From Epiperipatus broadwayi (Eukaryota > Onychophora > Udeonychophora > Euonychophora > Peripatidae): DNA of 64,000 bases. The position numbers and the translations under genes were made by a program. The stretch spans positions 851,353 through 915,352 of the forward strand of contig JAQFVV010000205.1 of assembly GCA_028023455.1 (NCBI GenBank), given 5' to 3'. Shown piece after piece: positions 45,404 to 56,420 of this stretch. Numbering within the stretch: position 1 is the stretch's first letter; every line of letters starts with the position of its first letter. The notes under the pieces are model-generated. The model had not been told where the DNA came from, did not search any database, and worked only from the letters and a program-made list of their open reading frames with translations.

Positions 45404-45690
45404 AAAAAATAAAGCAATCTTTTCCATGTTTTTTGCCAAGACCCACTTTCGAACGCCAAACACATAGTAATTATATTTAAAGCTATAATCTCAGCACAGT
45501 GAGGCCCTTCTAGTGGATGTTTATGTTTGATTTCCCAAGTAGTAAACGTAAAAAAATAAAGCAATCTTTTTTAAGCTTTTTGACGAGAATTTATCTTCGC
45601 CTAAATTCAAACCCAGAATATATGCATATTAGGCAGATCTGTTACTTTTGCACAATGAGGTCCTTCTTCTCGATAGTGCATGAATATAAA
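45404..45690 (+). repeat. 146-bp tandem duplication
   Basis: Two diverged units begin with AAAAATAAAGCAATCTTTT at 45404 and 45550. Each contains a TTTTTG-C-AGA block, a CAAA/TTCAAACCC block and CACA-TGAGG-CCTTCT. On the minus strand the unit starts with AGAAGG-CCTCA-TGTGC and could be a SINE. Function unknown. Confidence 0.6.
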
Positions 45691-46374
45691 CAGTTGTATA
45701 AAAAGTATTAAACAAATTAAAAAAAAAGTGTATGGCACATTAAAACATTTATTTTTATTGATCTATTTTACATAAATATATTTTACAAACTTAGGAATAT
45801 TTACAATGGAAAGACTCCTTGTTTCATGTGAAAAGTCTTACCCTGTGTAGCATAAGTCAGTGTGAGGTTGGCTGACTAATAGTTAAATGTTTGATAATTG
45901 TTTCTAGCTAAGTAAAATAAATAAATAAATAAAAATTGCAGCTTGCTCAATTAATTGGAACTGCCATTTGTATGCTCAAATGCTATAGACACCCCTAGCA
46001 ACTAACTAAATTAGTATTAATGTGAAAAGTCATGAAATAATGACTGCACATAATAATATAAACTTAGTCTCTAAAATTCAAGGATTCATGATTTACAAAC
46101 ATCAATAATTAATCCAAAATAAAAACAGAATTTTTGACTTGGAAGTTGAGCACATATTTCAAAACATTTGTTTATTTTATGATTTCTCAAATGTGATGCC
46201 TCTAACTCATCTCAGGAGCAAATGTTTTTAAGGTATAGGCATAGTGACAGAGGATAGGTAGAGTTTCTCCTTTGGTGGATGTTGTGATAGGGTAAAAGTG
46301 AGATGAGAAAAATGAGAAAACCTTGTGAGATTACACCCCTTTGCAAGTTATTAGAGATGGATAGACACCAATGC

Positions 46375-46552
46375 CTACCTTGTGTGGTAGTGGTGTAGTG
46401 AAAATTGCACTATAGAAATATTCATTAAGTGTTTAATCTCTAGTCTAATGAATGACTAATAAAAATTATTAATATACTCCCATTAAGTGGTTTCTGTCAA
46501 AGTTGTGAGAACAGTAAGTTTGACAGTTATTAATTAAACTATAGTAATTAGC

Positions 46553-46596
<44 letters not shown>

Positions 46597-46868
46597 TGAA
46601 CAATGATAATACTGAACAATGATAAAGATGTGTATAAAATGTTGTGATCTGGTCAAAACAGCACAAAATGTGCATCTCGGGGATCATACAATCTTTTTCA
46701 TGTCTCTGCTCATATGTTTATGATTGCACCTCTTCACAAAGCATTAAAAGTCAATAGAAACCAGTTGCTATCTTACATGAGAGTGGTGGAGTAAAAATTA
46801 CACTACAGAAATATTATTCATTAAGTGGATAATCTCTAGTCTAATGAATGACTAATAAAAAATATTAA
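46375..46868 (+). repeat. Direct repeat pair (~390-bp spacing) with a (TA)n tract between
   Basis: TTCATTAAGTG, AATCTCTAGTCTAATGAATG and ACTAATAAAAA occur at 46420-46475 and again at 46813-46865 with similar upstream sequence (GTGGTG-AGT-AAAATT). A (TA)20 tract lies at 46556-46595. It looks like a tandem duplication that later gained the TA tract. Confidence 0.65.
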
Positions 46869-47059
46869 TTTTACTTAAATTAACTTGGATTTAAATCTTA
46901 GTGTAAGTTTAGCCAATCCCACTCCTATTAATATATATGGATACATAATGTCCAATAATGTGAGAGATTAGAATGAAGTAATGTTTATATGGGTATGACT
47001 ATAATACCAAATCCATCAAGGGCTTTAAGCACTTCATTATCAGTTTTGAATGTAATGAA

Positions 47060-47310
47060 CAATTGAATAGTTGAAAGGGTAAGAAAATTGAGGCCAATTA
47101 ATTAAAGCTTGAGAAATTGTTATCTTAATATAAACCAAGTATTGATTGTATATATATATATTATGCTCTGGCCAACTGATGAGTGCTAGTTATGCATGAA
47201 ATGCATATATTGAGGGTCATATATCATTTTTGCATATGTGTGGTTATGTGTGTTGTTGCTTGAAATAGAGTGGAAGATGAATAGACTGAAAAATCCTGAA
47301 TTCAAACCCT
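47060..47310 (+). mobile_element. Family A solo copy
   Basis: GTTATCTTAATATAAACC, GGCCAACTGATGAGTGCT, GCATGAAAT and a tRNA-like end (GAATTCAAACCC) match the family A unit at 42870-43349. About half the unit is retained. Confidence 0.7.
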
Positions 47311-47339
47311 ATATTTAAACCTTTTTGCATTTTCTTCAT

Positions 47340-47610
47340 TAAATTTTGGCTAATCAAGTATTGATGGCAAATTTAAATTTATTTATGCAGTATTTTTTAT
47401 TACTTAACTAGATAATGAAATGCTTTATTGTGTAAAGATTTATAAGAATGTTGAGTGTTAAAATGTTGAGTGTTAGAACTGCTGGAACTGGAATCAATTT
47501 AAGGACTTAAGGCTGAGACATAAGATATGTACTAATCTCTGTAGAGCATTAATTAAATAATATAGTTTCACTAAGAAACATTGCTTGTTACTTCAGAAAA
47601 AGTGTGGCCA
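47340..47610 (+). repeat. Dispersed repeat H, copy 1
   Basis: AATGCTTTATTGTGTAAAG, GCTGGAACTGGAATCAATTT, GTACTAATCTCTGTAGAGCA and TTAATTAAATAATATAG recur in the same order at 50145-50357. No coding content; family unknown. Confidence 0.5.
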
Positions 47611-47694
47611 TCCTAACCATTTTACATTGCTATTTTATCATTCTCATAAGTAATTGTAGATGTTTACTTCTCTTTCATCAAATAATCTAATTCT

Positions 47695-47828
47695 TATAAA
47701 CTCATTATAATAGAGTATTATGAGAATATAGAAATTGAATTCCAAAAGTTTTATAATACACTAAGCATGCTTTGGGCAGAGTACTTCCAAAACCACAGTG
47801 CTGTTTAAAGTTTAACAGTTTAGAACTA

Positions 47829-47887
<59 letters not shown>

Positions 47888-48440
47888 ACATAGTTTGATA
47901 TGTAAGTGAAGCTTAATATATAAATGCAGCATTTAAATATTCCATTTTTTGATAATGGAACATATAAATCATTTCTGTTGATAGAATGTTGATCCTTTGC
48001 TATTGCCAAGCCTCTTTATATTTTCTTTTTCTATCATCTTGTTTGACAGAGATTGTTCTCACATCCTAGAATGTGGATTCTTTGTAATTATCCAAACCTC
48101 TTTATATTTTTTTTTCTGTCATATCTTTCAGCACAGATTATTCTCACACAATGTGAGGACAAACTGTGCCAAAAGAAATGACAGAAAAAGAAAATATGAA
48201 GAGGCTTGGGCAATTTGCAAAGGATCCACATTCTATCAACAAGAAATGATTTATGCATTCCATTGTCAAAAAATGGAACATTTAAATGCCACATTTACAT
48301 ATTAAGCTTCATTTAAATATCAAATTACATTCATATGTAGGCATACTTTAAATTGCTAAACTTTAAACAGCACTATAATTCTTTTGAAGTTCAATTTTTA
48401 CATTGCCATAATACTCAATTATAAAGAGTTTATAAAAATT
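47695..48440. mobile_element. Foldback element with (TA)n in one arm
   Basis: A hairpin of about 745 bp. ATAAACTC at 47697 pairs with GAGTTTAT ending near 48434. AGTGCTGTTTAAAGTTTA pairs with its complement at 48356-48376. AAGCTTAATAT, CATTTAAATATTCCATTTT and TTGATAGAATGTTGATCCT pair with 48170-48310. The left arm alone carries a (TA)28 tract framed by AACTATGTC and GACATAGTT. Frames on the two strands encode near-identical peptides because of the symmetry. Confidence 0.75.
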
Positions 48441-49853
48441 ACATTATCATAACTAATGTAAGGTTTTTTGGCAACTCTTTTTTTCAGGCCTGCTTTTATT
48501 GATTTATTAATTTTTTAAAAAAATCTTTATTATGAATAGTTGGCAAAGATGAATTCTCTTTATTGTTTTTGACAAAAAAAGATGTTTTAGTTGTTTTCAT
48601 GCAAAGTTTTTGGAATAAAAATGTTGATTTTTTGCTTATTTATTAAATATTTTGGATTATTTTTACACACTAATTGGTTAATAATTATTTAAAACAAAAT
48701 GAAAATACATATACACTTTGATTTTATACATCTATCTTTTATTTTTAAAAATAGAAATTAATAAATTTGATTGTAATATTAATAAAAAATCATGGTATGC
48801 ATAATGTCATTAACTATTATAATTAACATGATAATAAAATTATTTTAATTATTGTTATAATTATAAAGAAAATGTCAGATTTTAATCTCTATATTTTGTA
48901 GACCGATGTTTTATCAGTCCAGAAGTTAAGAAATTGAATTTGCATCTTTCACTCCCTAGTAGAAGATTTTGTAAACCTTTTTTTCCTTCAAACTTTAAAA
49001 TTCACTTTTTTATATATATTTTAATTTCAGAAAAATTCTGAAGATATCGGGATAATCAATAACACAGGAATTTCAAAGTATAAAATTTCCACAATGTTGA
49101 GCACTCTTTGTATTCTTGGCAGTCTTGAACTTTGTGATATTAGTTTGAGAAAATATTATGAATGACTAAAAACTTGGATCTTTTGAAAAGTTTATGATTA
49201 TTTTTCTATAATAATTGAATCATAATTATCAGGATCAAGAATATATATATATTATTACATATTTTATACAGAAGTGTTTCATTTTTAAATATAAAAGAGT
49301 ATATTTTTCTGAGTAATGTTGCTGTGGAAATTACAGTAGTGTGTAAATTACACCATTAAGATAATGCTAGAATATATAGCAATATTGTAAAAATTACTAA
49401 AAAGTTTTCAACTTTTAAAGCATAAGTTAATAATTAGATGTAAATAATTATTTGTTGAGATTTAAAAACAAACATCGAAAAAGTAAATTTCATTAATTTT
49501 GCAAATTGAATCTGCTTCTCCCAAGAATTTCTTTTGATTAAAATGTAATTTTTAAAATAATTCCAAAAATCAAATAGGATTTTTTAAAAAATTATTTAAT
49601 TTCTAAACAAAAATATCTAACAAATGAAGTCAAATTTATTACCTTCTGATAAATAATAATGGTTAATATTAAAATGAAAGTTGAAAGCTTATAAGTAAGA
49701 ATAAAGACAACTCTCATTTTTAGGAGGATACAGAATTTGATAGATTTATTGTAAATCTGTATTCATTTGTTTACATTTTTAAAAAAAATTAAATAAAAAA
49801 TAATTCATTATTCTGTGAAGAATATTTACATTCACATCAAAAAATGATGTTTT
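48441..49853. other. AT-rich DNA, no gene recognised
   Basis: About 1.4 kb at the AT-rich extreme of the window. No motif, repeat family or exon could be supported. Confidence 0.45.
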
Positions 49854-49866
49854 ACATATTTTTATT

Positions 49867-49976
49867 ATTATTTTTTTAAGAGTCATAGCATCGGCCAGGA
49901 CCCGAACCCACAACCTGGGCAACTGCCTGCAAGTGCAAGGCAGTCATGCTGATCTCTCGACCACCAATGCAAGACT
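49867..49976 (-). mobile_element. SINE-2, minus strand, with probable TSD
   Basis: The minus strand reads GGTGGTCGAGAGATCAGCAT, CTGCCTTGCACTTGCAGG, then GTGGGTTCGGGTCCTGG and GATGCTATGACTC, ending in an A-rich tail. ACATATTTTTATT (49854-49866) and ACATATTCTTATT (49977-49989) flank it as a 13-bp duplication with one mismatch. Confidence 0.75.
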
Positions 49977-50144
49977 ACATATTCTTATTTACAACTATTT
50001 TTTTAAAAATTTACAAAGTTTATATATGATTTTTTAGAATATTTTTTGTTTGTAAAATTCAAGTCCAAATGAAAGGTTGACCATTTTTAAAAAACGTTTG
50101 CTAGATGTAACAATGAATAATGTGAAAAATTGAAAGGGTTGGGC

Positions 50145-50357
50145 ATTGTAGCTAAATGGCAATGGCTAATTTAAAATTATATATGCTGTAAATTTTTTTA
50201 TTCATTAAATTAATAATTAAATGTTTTGTTGTGTGGAAGTATATAAAAAATTAAAGTGCTGGAAGTGGTATGACTAGAACCAATTCAAGAATCGCATGCC
50301 TTAGAATGTGACCATAGCATGCACTAATTTACATAGAGAATTAATTTTATATAGAAG
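50145..50357 (+). repeat. Dispersed repeat H, copy 2
   Basis: Matches 47340-47610 over the GTTTTGTTGTGTGGAAGTAT, AACCAATTCAAG, ATGCACTAATTTACATAGAG and TTAATTTTATATAG blocks. It abuts a LINE relic. Confidence 0.5.
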
Positions 50358-50625
50358 GTGAAACTTGACACATTATTGGCTAATGTAAAGACATTAGAAA
50401 AGTTTCATTTAAGGTTGAACCATAAAATTTTAAAAATACAATAACAAGTTCACAAAAGTAATCAATATGTTCTTCAACTTGCTAGATGTGATACTAAAAA
50501 GTCCATTATTGTAAAATGACATCTTTATTGGAATGGACATGTAAAATAAATGAACAATGGAAGATTTCCTAAAAGGGTGTTTTATTGGTGAACTAGGATT
50601 TGATGTTAAAGGTAGATATTGAAAC
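50357..50625 (+). pseudogene. LINE C-terminal relic
   Basis: Conceptual translation gives VKTLEKFHLRLNHKILKIQ, then VLQLARCDTKKSIIVK, LYWNGHV and FPKRVFYW. This is the block order (LERFHLRCLRxIL, then LRWxGHVxRM and LPKxxxYGE) of a widespread animal LINE type, distinct from the RTE family at 600-1103. Stops interrupt it. Confidence 0.6.
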
Positions 50626-51480
50626 GGAAATCTCCAATCCCTTTCCGTTTCACCATCAACCTAATGACCTACTCGTCTAAACTAATTTCGAACCTATTTT
50701 TAATGTAAAAATGTAATATATAAGTCGAGCGGGAAAACTTTGCTACAATGGCCGCTTGAATGGCATCATCCATTTACATACGAAAACACGCTATAATTAG
50801 ACAGGTTTGATAAAATTATAGCGGAGAAATGCTCATAAATTATTATAAAATGTTTTATTAATTTTCAGTCAATTCTTAATTATATTCGCTATAATATTCG
50901 TATGTGGATGGATAATTTAAACCTTGGAATAACGGCAAAATGATTCATATATATTTAAGTTTAAATAAAAGTAATGTAAATGTTTTCTTTAATTTATTTA
51001 ATGGTTTTCTGATTTAATGTTTTACATATATAGTTGAAACAAGTATTTTCTTTAAATTTGTTTTTTTTTAATAAACAAATATGTTAAAAGTTATTTAGTT
51101 TTATAAAATAAGAATTATCTGTTCGCAATTAAAAAATGAGAATTTTTGTAAACAAGATATCAATTAGTGACACACCCGGGTAAAAAAGTAAAATCTGTTT
51201 TCTGATTGATTTTTGTTTGCAACAAAAGACTTTTTCATTAAATCAGAATACCGTTCCTTCTGCTAAGTAATAACACCTGAAAAGGAATTTAATTAATGAA
51301 AATGAATCAAATTATATAGTTTATATATTTTGATACATTTTTTAAGGAAATTAAATATAACACCTCGGAGATTTTATCAGTTGTTGTAGAAATTGAATTA
51401 TATTATTTTGCTTTAATTAAAAGTCAATTGGTCCCGAGGTTTACGAAATTCCAGAAAGGTGTTAAAGTTTAGTAGAAGGA
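50626..51480. other. Unique-looking DNA with small inverted repeats
   Basis: Contains GAAACGGAAA/TTTCCGTTTC (50629-50660) and a CATCCATTTACATACGAA pair (about 50768 and 50890-50920). No gene recognised. Confidence 0.4.
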
Positions 51481-51489
51481 TATAAATAG
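51481..51489 (+). promoter_or_regulatory. TATA-like box
   Basis: TATAAATAG lies in comparatively GC-richer, non-repeated DNA, about 1.2 kb upstream of candidate exon B. It could serve a host promoter or an unrecognised LTR. There is no transcript evidence. Confidence 0.25.
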
Positions 51490-51665
51490 GCCTTATTTTA
51501 AGCGGGAAGGGAGAATCCATCTTGCTTTTGAAGAGAGTTAACATGAGAAGTTTTAAATTGTTCAACCTCAACATGTCTGGCTAAAGTCAGGCAAGAATTG
51601 CTGCAATTCCCGTGATGGAACGCCTAGTTCAATCCATCCAATGCCAAAGGAACAACCAAGCTTAC

Positions 51666-51860
51666 ACCAACTAAATTTGAAGATGCCATAAGCCGTAAAA
51701 ATAATTTGCCTTCGTTCCGATTTCAGTCCAGCTAAACAAACAATATTTTAAAAATCGTCTCCCAACTAAATTAAAGATGCCATAAGCCGTCCAAGAATTC
51801 ACCTTCATTCCAGTTTCGAATATCTCCAGCCCATCTACAGGAGAACTGTTTTAATATTTA
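51666..51860 (+). repeat. 98-bp tandem duplication
   Basis: CCAACTAAATTTGAAGATGC, CATAAGCCGT, TTTGCCTTCGTTCCGATTTC at 51666 recurs at 51764 with minor changes. A second tandem pair (AAATTGTTTC, AAATGAAATA-TTTTTGCTAA) follows at about 51950-52086. Confidence 0.75.
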
Positions 51861-52167
51861 AAATCGCAGAGCTCTGTAAATTTCAAGAACAGTCATTGTT
51901 TCTTCAAAACAGGTTAGCTAACCATATCATTGAACTTTCTCGCTAAATTGTTTCTGAAATAATATTTAAATGAAATACTTTTTGCTAATTTTTCCTTAAT
52001 TCAATAGTGTAAACTGTCTAAATTGTTTCCTAAAATATTTGAAATCTATAAATGAAATATTTTTGCTAAATTTCTTTGTTAATTAATATTTTGCTATATA
52101 ATTTAATCACTGCAGTTATATTTTGCTTTTCTTTTGCTTATTTTTAATTATTATTAGTTGTGCTTAT

Positions 52168-52262
52168 GTTTCGAAACGGCGTGCATTTAATTATAGAATA
52201 TGTTTTTAAACATATAAATTTAAATTATTTATATAGCGTCATTTCGTGCGCTGTTTCGAAAC
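52168..52262. repeat. GTTTCGAAAC hairpin
   Basis: GTTTCGAAACGGCG (52168) pairs with the complement GCGCTGTTTCGAAAC (52248-52262). Each end is itself a 10-bp palindrome. The 95-bp unit could be a tiny MITE or a regulatory palindrome. Confidence 0.55.
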
Positions 52263-52712
52263 CCAAATTCATATTTTTTCACTTAATAAATTAATTAATA
52301 TAAATATAAAATGTGGCTTTTCAACCTTTATTTATTATGTTACTAAAGATTAAACTAGCCTGGAGTGTAATTATAAGTATATTTTTTTAGTTAAGTATTC
52401 GTAAGTCCCTTATTAAATATACTTTTCCACCTTTTAAGAGTTTATTAGTTATAGATAACTAAAGAGATTGAACGGGATAAAGTAAAGTTTGTATATATTC
52501 CCGTCAGTAGCATATACATATTTCTCATGCTACAGAAGAGTTGGCTCTTTTGATCAAGCTGATGAACTGGTGTTCATTTAATATATGATATTTAATTTAT
52601 AATATCCTTCGGCTTGGCGGATGTGGAATTTATTTATTTATATCTTCTCGTTATGCTGTTTTTTTATACATATATAAGATGGAGCCACGGCGTTGCCAGC
52701 ACATCTTCTCTT

Positions 52713-52758
52713 ATGGGTAGTGCAGTAGCAAAGTCTGAGCTACGGGCCAGATTAGCAC
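52713..52758 (+). CDS. Candidate first coding exon B (46 nt, phase 1)
   Basis: ATG at 52713 opens MGSAVAKSELRARLA plus one base, then GTAAGT (52759-52764). The frame also stays open without splicing for 16 more codons. Surrounding DNA (52610-52990) is GC-richer and non-repetitive. MG followed by small residues and a lysine is compatible with N-myristoylation. Size, phase and N-terminal style recall exon 1 of PKA catalytic-subunit genes, which also encodes 15 residues plus one base and has alternatives; that link is a guess. Upstream, the frame is open back to 52614 without evidence of use. Confidence 0.35.
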
Positions 52759-52989
52759 GTAAGTCCCCCGCCTCTGAACCAAATAAAGGTTCCCCATTAG
52801 CAGCATGACGACCGGTTCTTGGGTAAACCGTTGTTTGTCACAAAAACCCTAAAACTATTCTTCCATCCGCAGAGCCACTTTATTATTATATTTTACTTGT
52901 GCCTAGCGTATTAGTAAAATCGTTATAGCCAACTCTCCCTCCCTAATATGCAGTCTTCGGCGTTGATCCGAAGTAATCTTGAAAACCCG

Positions 52990-53400
52990 TTCGATCTTAA
53001 GCTATCTGGGATGCTTTATTAGCCCATGGTTAATATATAAATTGATTATAGTCAGATGTATTATTAAATTTTACTCCAGACTGGATTTAATCTCATGTAA
53101 AGTAGCCACTCGAATTGATTATAAAAGGACATAACTAATAAGTTAATGTAGTGATTAGTTGTATAGCAGGATATTTGGCTCCATTGAATCATAGCCACAA
53201 ACCTATTTTGCCAACAACAATTGTCAATAAATATATTTTAATTCATCATATATCAGTTTCTGTCTCATTATTAAATCAATCCAATTCACTAATTGCCCAT
53301 AAGTATTCATTAGTAAAGCCCCTATTATTTAAATATGTTAGATTTTATCTGTGGAATGTCTAGTATTTACGTTGTTTATATATATGTTTAAGTCCATGAG
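52990..53400. other. No feature recognised
   Basis: AT-rich DNA between the candidate exon and a SINE-like element; short open frames look random. Confidence 0.4.
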
Positions 53401-53409
53401 TCTTATTGT

Positions 53410-53625
53410 TTTCTCCGATTTGCTAGTGGGCCGGATGAAGAATTAAATCTCGTGTGCTACCATTGTTATGTTATCCATTGGGTGTTAGATCTGGTGCTTG
53501 GAGAGTGGGTTCGAATCCAGGCTAGTCCCTGACCAAAATCTCGGGCTCGACTGGGTTTGAAGTACATTTTGTGAGTTCCAGCTCGTGTTAGATGGATAAG
53601 CATGTTTTGACTGGCACAATATTGT
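53410..53625 (+). mobile_element. tRNA-derived SINE-like element
   Basis: GTGTTAGATCTGGTGCTTGG and GTGGGTTCGAATCCAGGC (a perfect B-box) are followed by a GC-richer body (CTCGGGCTCGACTGGGTTTG). It differs from SINE-1 to SINE-3. The end is masked by the T-tract of the adjacent retrocopy. Confidence 0.5.
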
Positions 53626-53629
53626 CTAC

Positions 53630-54020
53630 TTTTTTTTTTTTTATAAAAATATAAAATATTTTATTCTAAAATTTGGTTACAGCTTATGATAAAATTAGAC
53701 ATAGGATACATTAAATGGTATTCAGACAGGTAGAAGTTCAATATTGACACATCTTGCATGGCACAGCCTATAAGAAGTAATATGATGCATAGAGGCAAAA
53801 GAATGAGCCTGAGATTTAGTGTCTTGGTGGCAGGTGACTAAGCTTGCATGTCTCAAAATGTACAAAGATAGTTCTAAACTCTTGTCTATGCAAAGCCACA
53901 GCTTTGTATAGGTAAACTGACACTTCAGAATGGAAGTCAGTGTCATAATACTCAGGGTCTGGGCAATAGGCTTGAGGAGGAAGGCAAATGATAATCAATC
54001 CCAAAGGAATGCATGCAAAT
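53630..54020 (-). pseudogene. Retrocopied transcript 3' end (poly(A)-tailed)
   Basis: Minus-strand DNA of about 390 bp looks like mRNA 3' sequence. It ends with CCAAATTTTAGAATAAAATA, an AATAAA signal about 20 bases before an A13 tail (T-tract at 53629-53642). Composition is richer than the surroundings. An open frame (PDPEYYDTDFHSEVSVYLYK) runs through its 5' part. The gene of origin was not recognised and no flanking duplication was found, so it could also be a LINE 3' end. Confidence 0.4.
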
Positions 54021-54960
54021 CAGTCCCTTGTTTATTTTATAAGAATTATCTCAAAAATATTCTGCCAAAAATAAACGTCAAATTTTTGAATTAAGAACGT
54101 GTGGAAGAGAATAAAATATATTGGAAAGCTACAATTAGACATGGTGTTGATGTAATTTAAAAAAAAAAATGCTGAAAAAATTAAAACACAACATCAGAAA
54201 ATATCAAGTAAGCAAAAAATATGGACCTGCTTATTCTATATGTGGACATATTTGTGTTTCACTGATTGGTTTGTTTAGTCGTGCAAATTCATTTTTAGAG
54301 TAGTTTCTCTCCTATCTTTTTTTTTTTTAGAGTTAGTATGGGAGTAGATGTTTATTACCATTATTATTATTATTATTAACTTTTAAATATTAAAATACCT
54401 CGTTTGAAAAATCAATTTTATATTATATTACATTATTTCATGTTTTTATATATGTAAAAATAATTAAATAATAAACTAATAAAAAAATCAATACTACACT
54501 TTTGATAATTCTAAAATTAGTTTTTTGGTGTAATTCCTTTGAGGATTTAACATTGATTTTAAAATGATTTTGTTGTTTATTTTCTAATTTTATTTTATTT
54601 TAATTATTATTTAATTTTAAATGGAAATTATTCATTAATTATAGTTTTAATAAAATGTTCAGTAGCGAAATCAATTATTAGAAAAGGAATAAAAGCTTTT
54701 TAAATTAAGAGGCGCGCGGGGGGGTGCAGCCAACTTCCTCAACTCCTCATTATTAGATCTTTTGTTGCAAACAACACCTCAAATTATTTAAATTAAAAAT
54801 TATGTTTTAATTAAGAATAACATTTACACACAGGTTGAGCCCAAAGTGATGAAACAGTAAGTAGAAAATAAAGTAATCAAACTGCCATTCACATGAAGTT
54901 CGAATGGAGTACATTTTGTTTTAAAGTATATTTTATTATTTGATAACTTTTGATTATTTT
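54021..54960. other. AT-rich DNA with a GC-rich blip
   Basis: Nothing recognised apart from an isolated GGCGCGCGGGGGGG stretch near 54712, which stands out in AT-rich DNA, and a short ATT run near 54360. Confidence 0.4.
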
Positions 54961-54964
54961 ATGT

Positions 54965-55880
54965 AATCATGGTTTAGTATAGTGGTAAAGTGGCAGATTC
55001 TGGAACTCACGATCCCTGGGCCACAGCCCAGTTCTGTCATTTCTGATGCTTAAATTTCTCCTGAATAATGAGCCATTCAGTTACTATGTTCTTTCGGAGT
55101 ACCCAGCATGCTTTGTTGCAGTGGTTGACTCTGGAGCTCAAGGTCCATGGACCACAACCCAGCCTGCCACTTCTGATGCTTTATTTCTACATTCTTTCTG
55201 AGTTCCTAGCATGCTTTGCTGCAATGGTAGAGTGGTAGATGCTGGAGTTCAAAGTCTATGGATCACAGTTTAGCCCTTTCACTTCTGATCATGAACTTCT
55301 TATGAACTCCTAAGTAATAAATCACTGAGTTCCCAGCATGCTTTACTGCAATGGTAGAGTGACAGATCCTGGAACTCAAGATCCATGGATCTCAGCCCAC
55401 CTCTGTCACTTCTGATGCTTGAACTTCTTATGATCTCTTAAACAATAAATCATTCAATTGCTATACTCTTTTTTGAGTTCCCAGCATTCTTTGCTGCAGT
55501 GGTAGGTAGGTAAGACCTGGAGCTCAAGTTCCAAGGATTGCAGTCCAGCTCTGTCACTTCTGATGATTGAACTCTTTATGATCTCCTGAATAGTAAATCA
55601 TTTAATTACTTTATTCTTTCTGAGTTCCCAGCATGCTTTGCTGCAGTGGTAAAGTGATCGTCTCTATGCCTCAAAGTCCATGGATTGCAGCCCAGCTGTG
55701 TTACTTCTGATGCTTGAAGTCTTTATGATCTCCTGAATAGTAAATCATTTAATTACTTTATTCTTTCTGAGTTCCCAGCATGCTTTAGAATGGTATATTC
55801 TGAAGCTCAAGGTCCATGGATTGCTCTAGCTCTGTCATATCTGGTGCTTGGAATTTTTATGATCTTCTGAGTAGTTGATT
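54965..55880 (+). repeat. SINE-3-derived tandem array (147-bp unit, ~6.5 copies)
   Basis: Units begin with CAGCATGCTTTGCTGCA at 55104, 55207, 55334, 55482, 55629 and 55776. The last three spacings are 147-148 bp; earlier units carry deletions (103 and 127 bp). Each unit has a tRNA-like segment (TGGTAGAGTGGTAGAT, CTGGAGCTCAAGGTCCATGG, TTGCAGCCCAGC) and the body CTTGAACTTCTTATGA-CTCC. The solo SINE at 39675-39792 and the fragment at 30058-30130 share it, so the array arose by tandem amplification of a SINE. Confidence 0.85.
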
Positions 55881-56113
55881 ATTATTAATTGTTAGGAATT
55901 GCATGAATATTTTATGGTTGTCCCCTCTCCATAACTGTATGATATGGTTCTTTCAGCTAGTATTGATTGTGATCAATGCTTTCCAGTCTCATCTTGCAAA
56001 CCATTTAAATAAGTGATTGTAATTATAGTAATTAAACCGAGTAATCTGATCTTCAGCCAGTTATACACTTGGGAAAAGGTGGGATAAAGACTTTAATTCT
56101 TCATCCAATCTAG

Positions 56114-56420
56114 CTTTCAGTATAAATTAAATAGAGAAAGGTTTTAACTGTTATCATATACACCTTCAATGTTCATAATAATCAAATGATGTAGTTTTTT
56201 GACTGTGAGGGACCTCCCAAACATCAACACTAGATAGTGACTTTATAAAGATAAGAATGGCTATCGTATCTTTAACCCAGGTAGATGGCCGTTCTTGTCT
56301 TTACAAAGTCATTATGTGTTGTAGTCAAAAAAACTACTTTGTTTGACTATTATAAACGTTGAAGGCACATATGATAAAGATTAAAGGTTAAAGTCTTTCT
56401 TTATTTAATTATACTGAAAG
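56114..56420. mobile_element. Foldback element, 307 bp
   Basis: CTTTCAGTATAAATTAAATA at 56114 pairs with the complement ending at 56420. CCTTCAA-GTT-ATAATA, AGTAGTTTTTTTGACT-type and GACTTT-TAAAGA-AAGAA blocks pair further in. The loop is only about 30 bp. No coding capacity. Confidence 0.75.

Noticed and set aside
45376-45711. Open frames on both strands around 45.4-45.7 kb
   Set aside because: They lie in a 146-bp tandem duplication and show no conserved motif.
51360-52430. Solo LTR of a retrotransposon (TATA box, tandem motifs)
   Set aside because: No TG...CA ends, target duplication, primer-binding site or second copy could be seen; kept only as a TATA-like box and tandem repeats.
52713-52808. 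Complete small protein MGSAVAKSELRARLA... ending at 52808
   Set aside because: A 31-codon product is possible, but the consensus donor at 52759 makes a spliced first exon the better reading; neither is proven.
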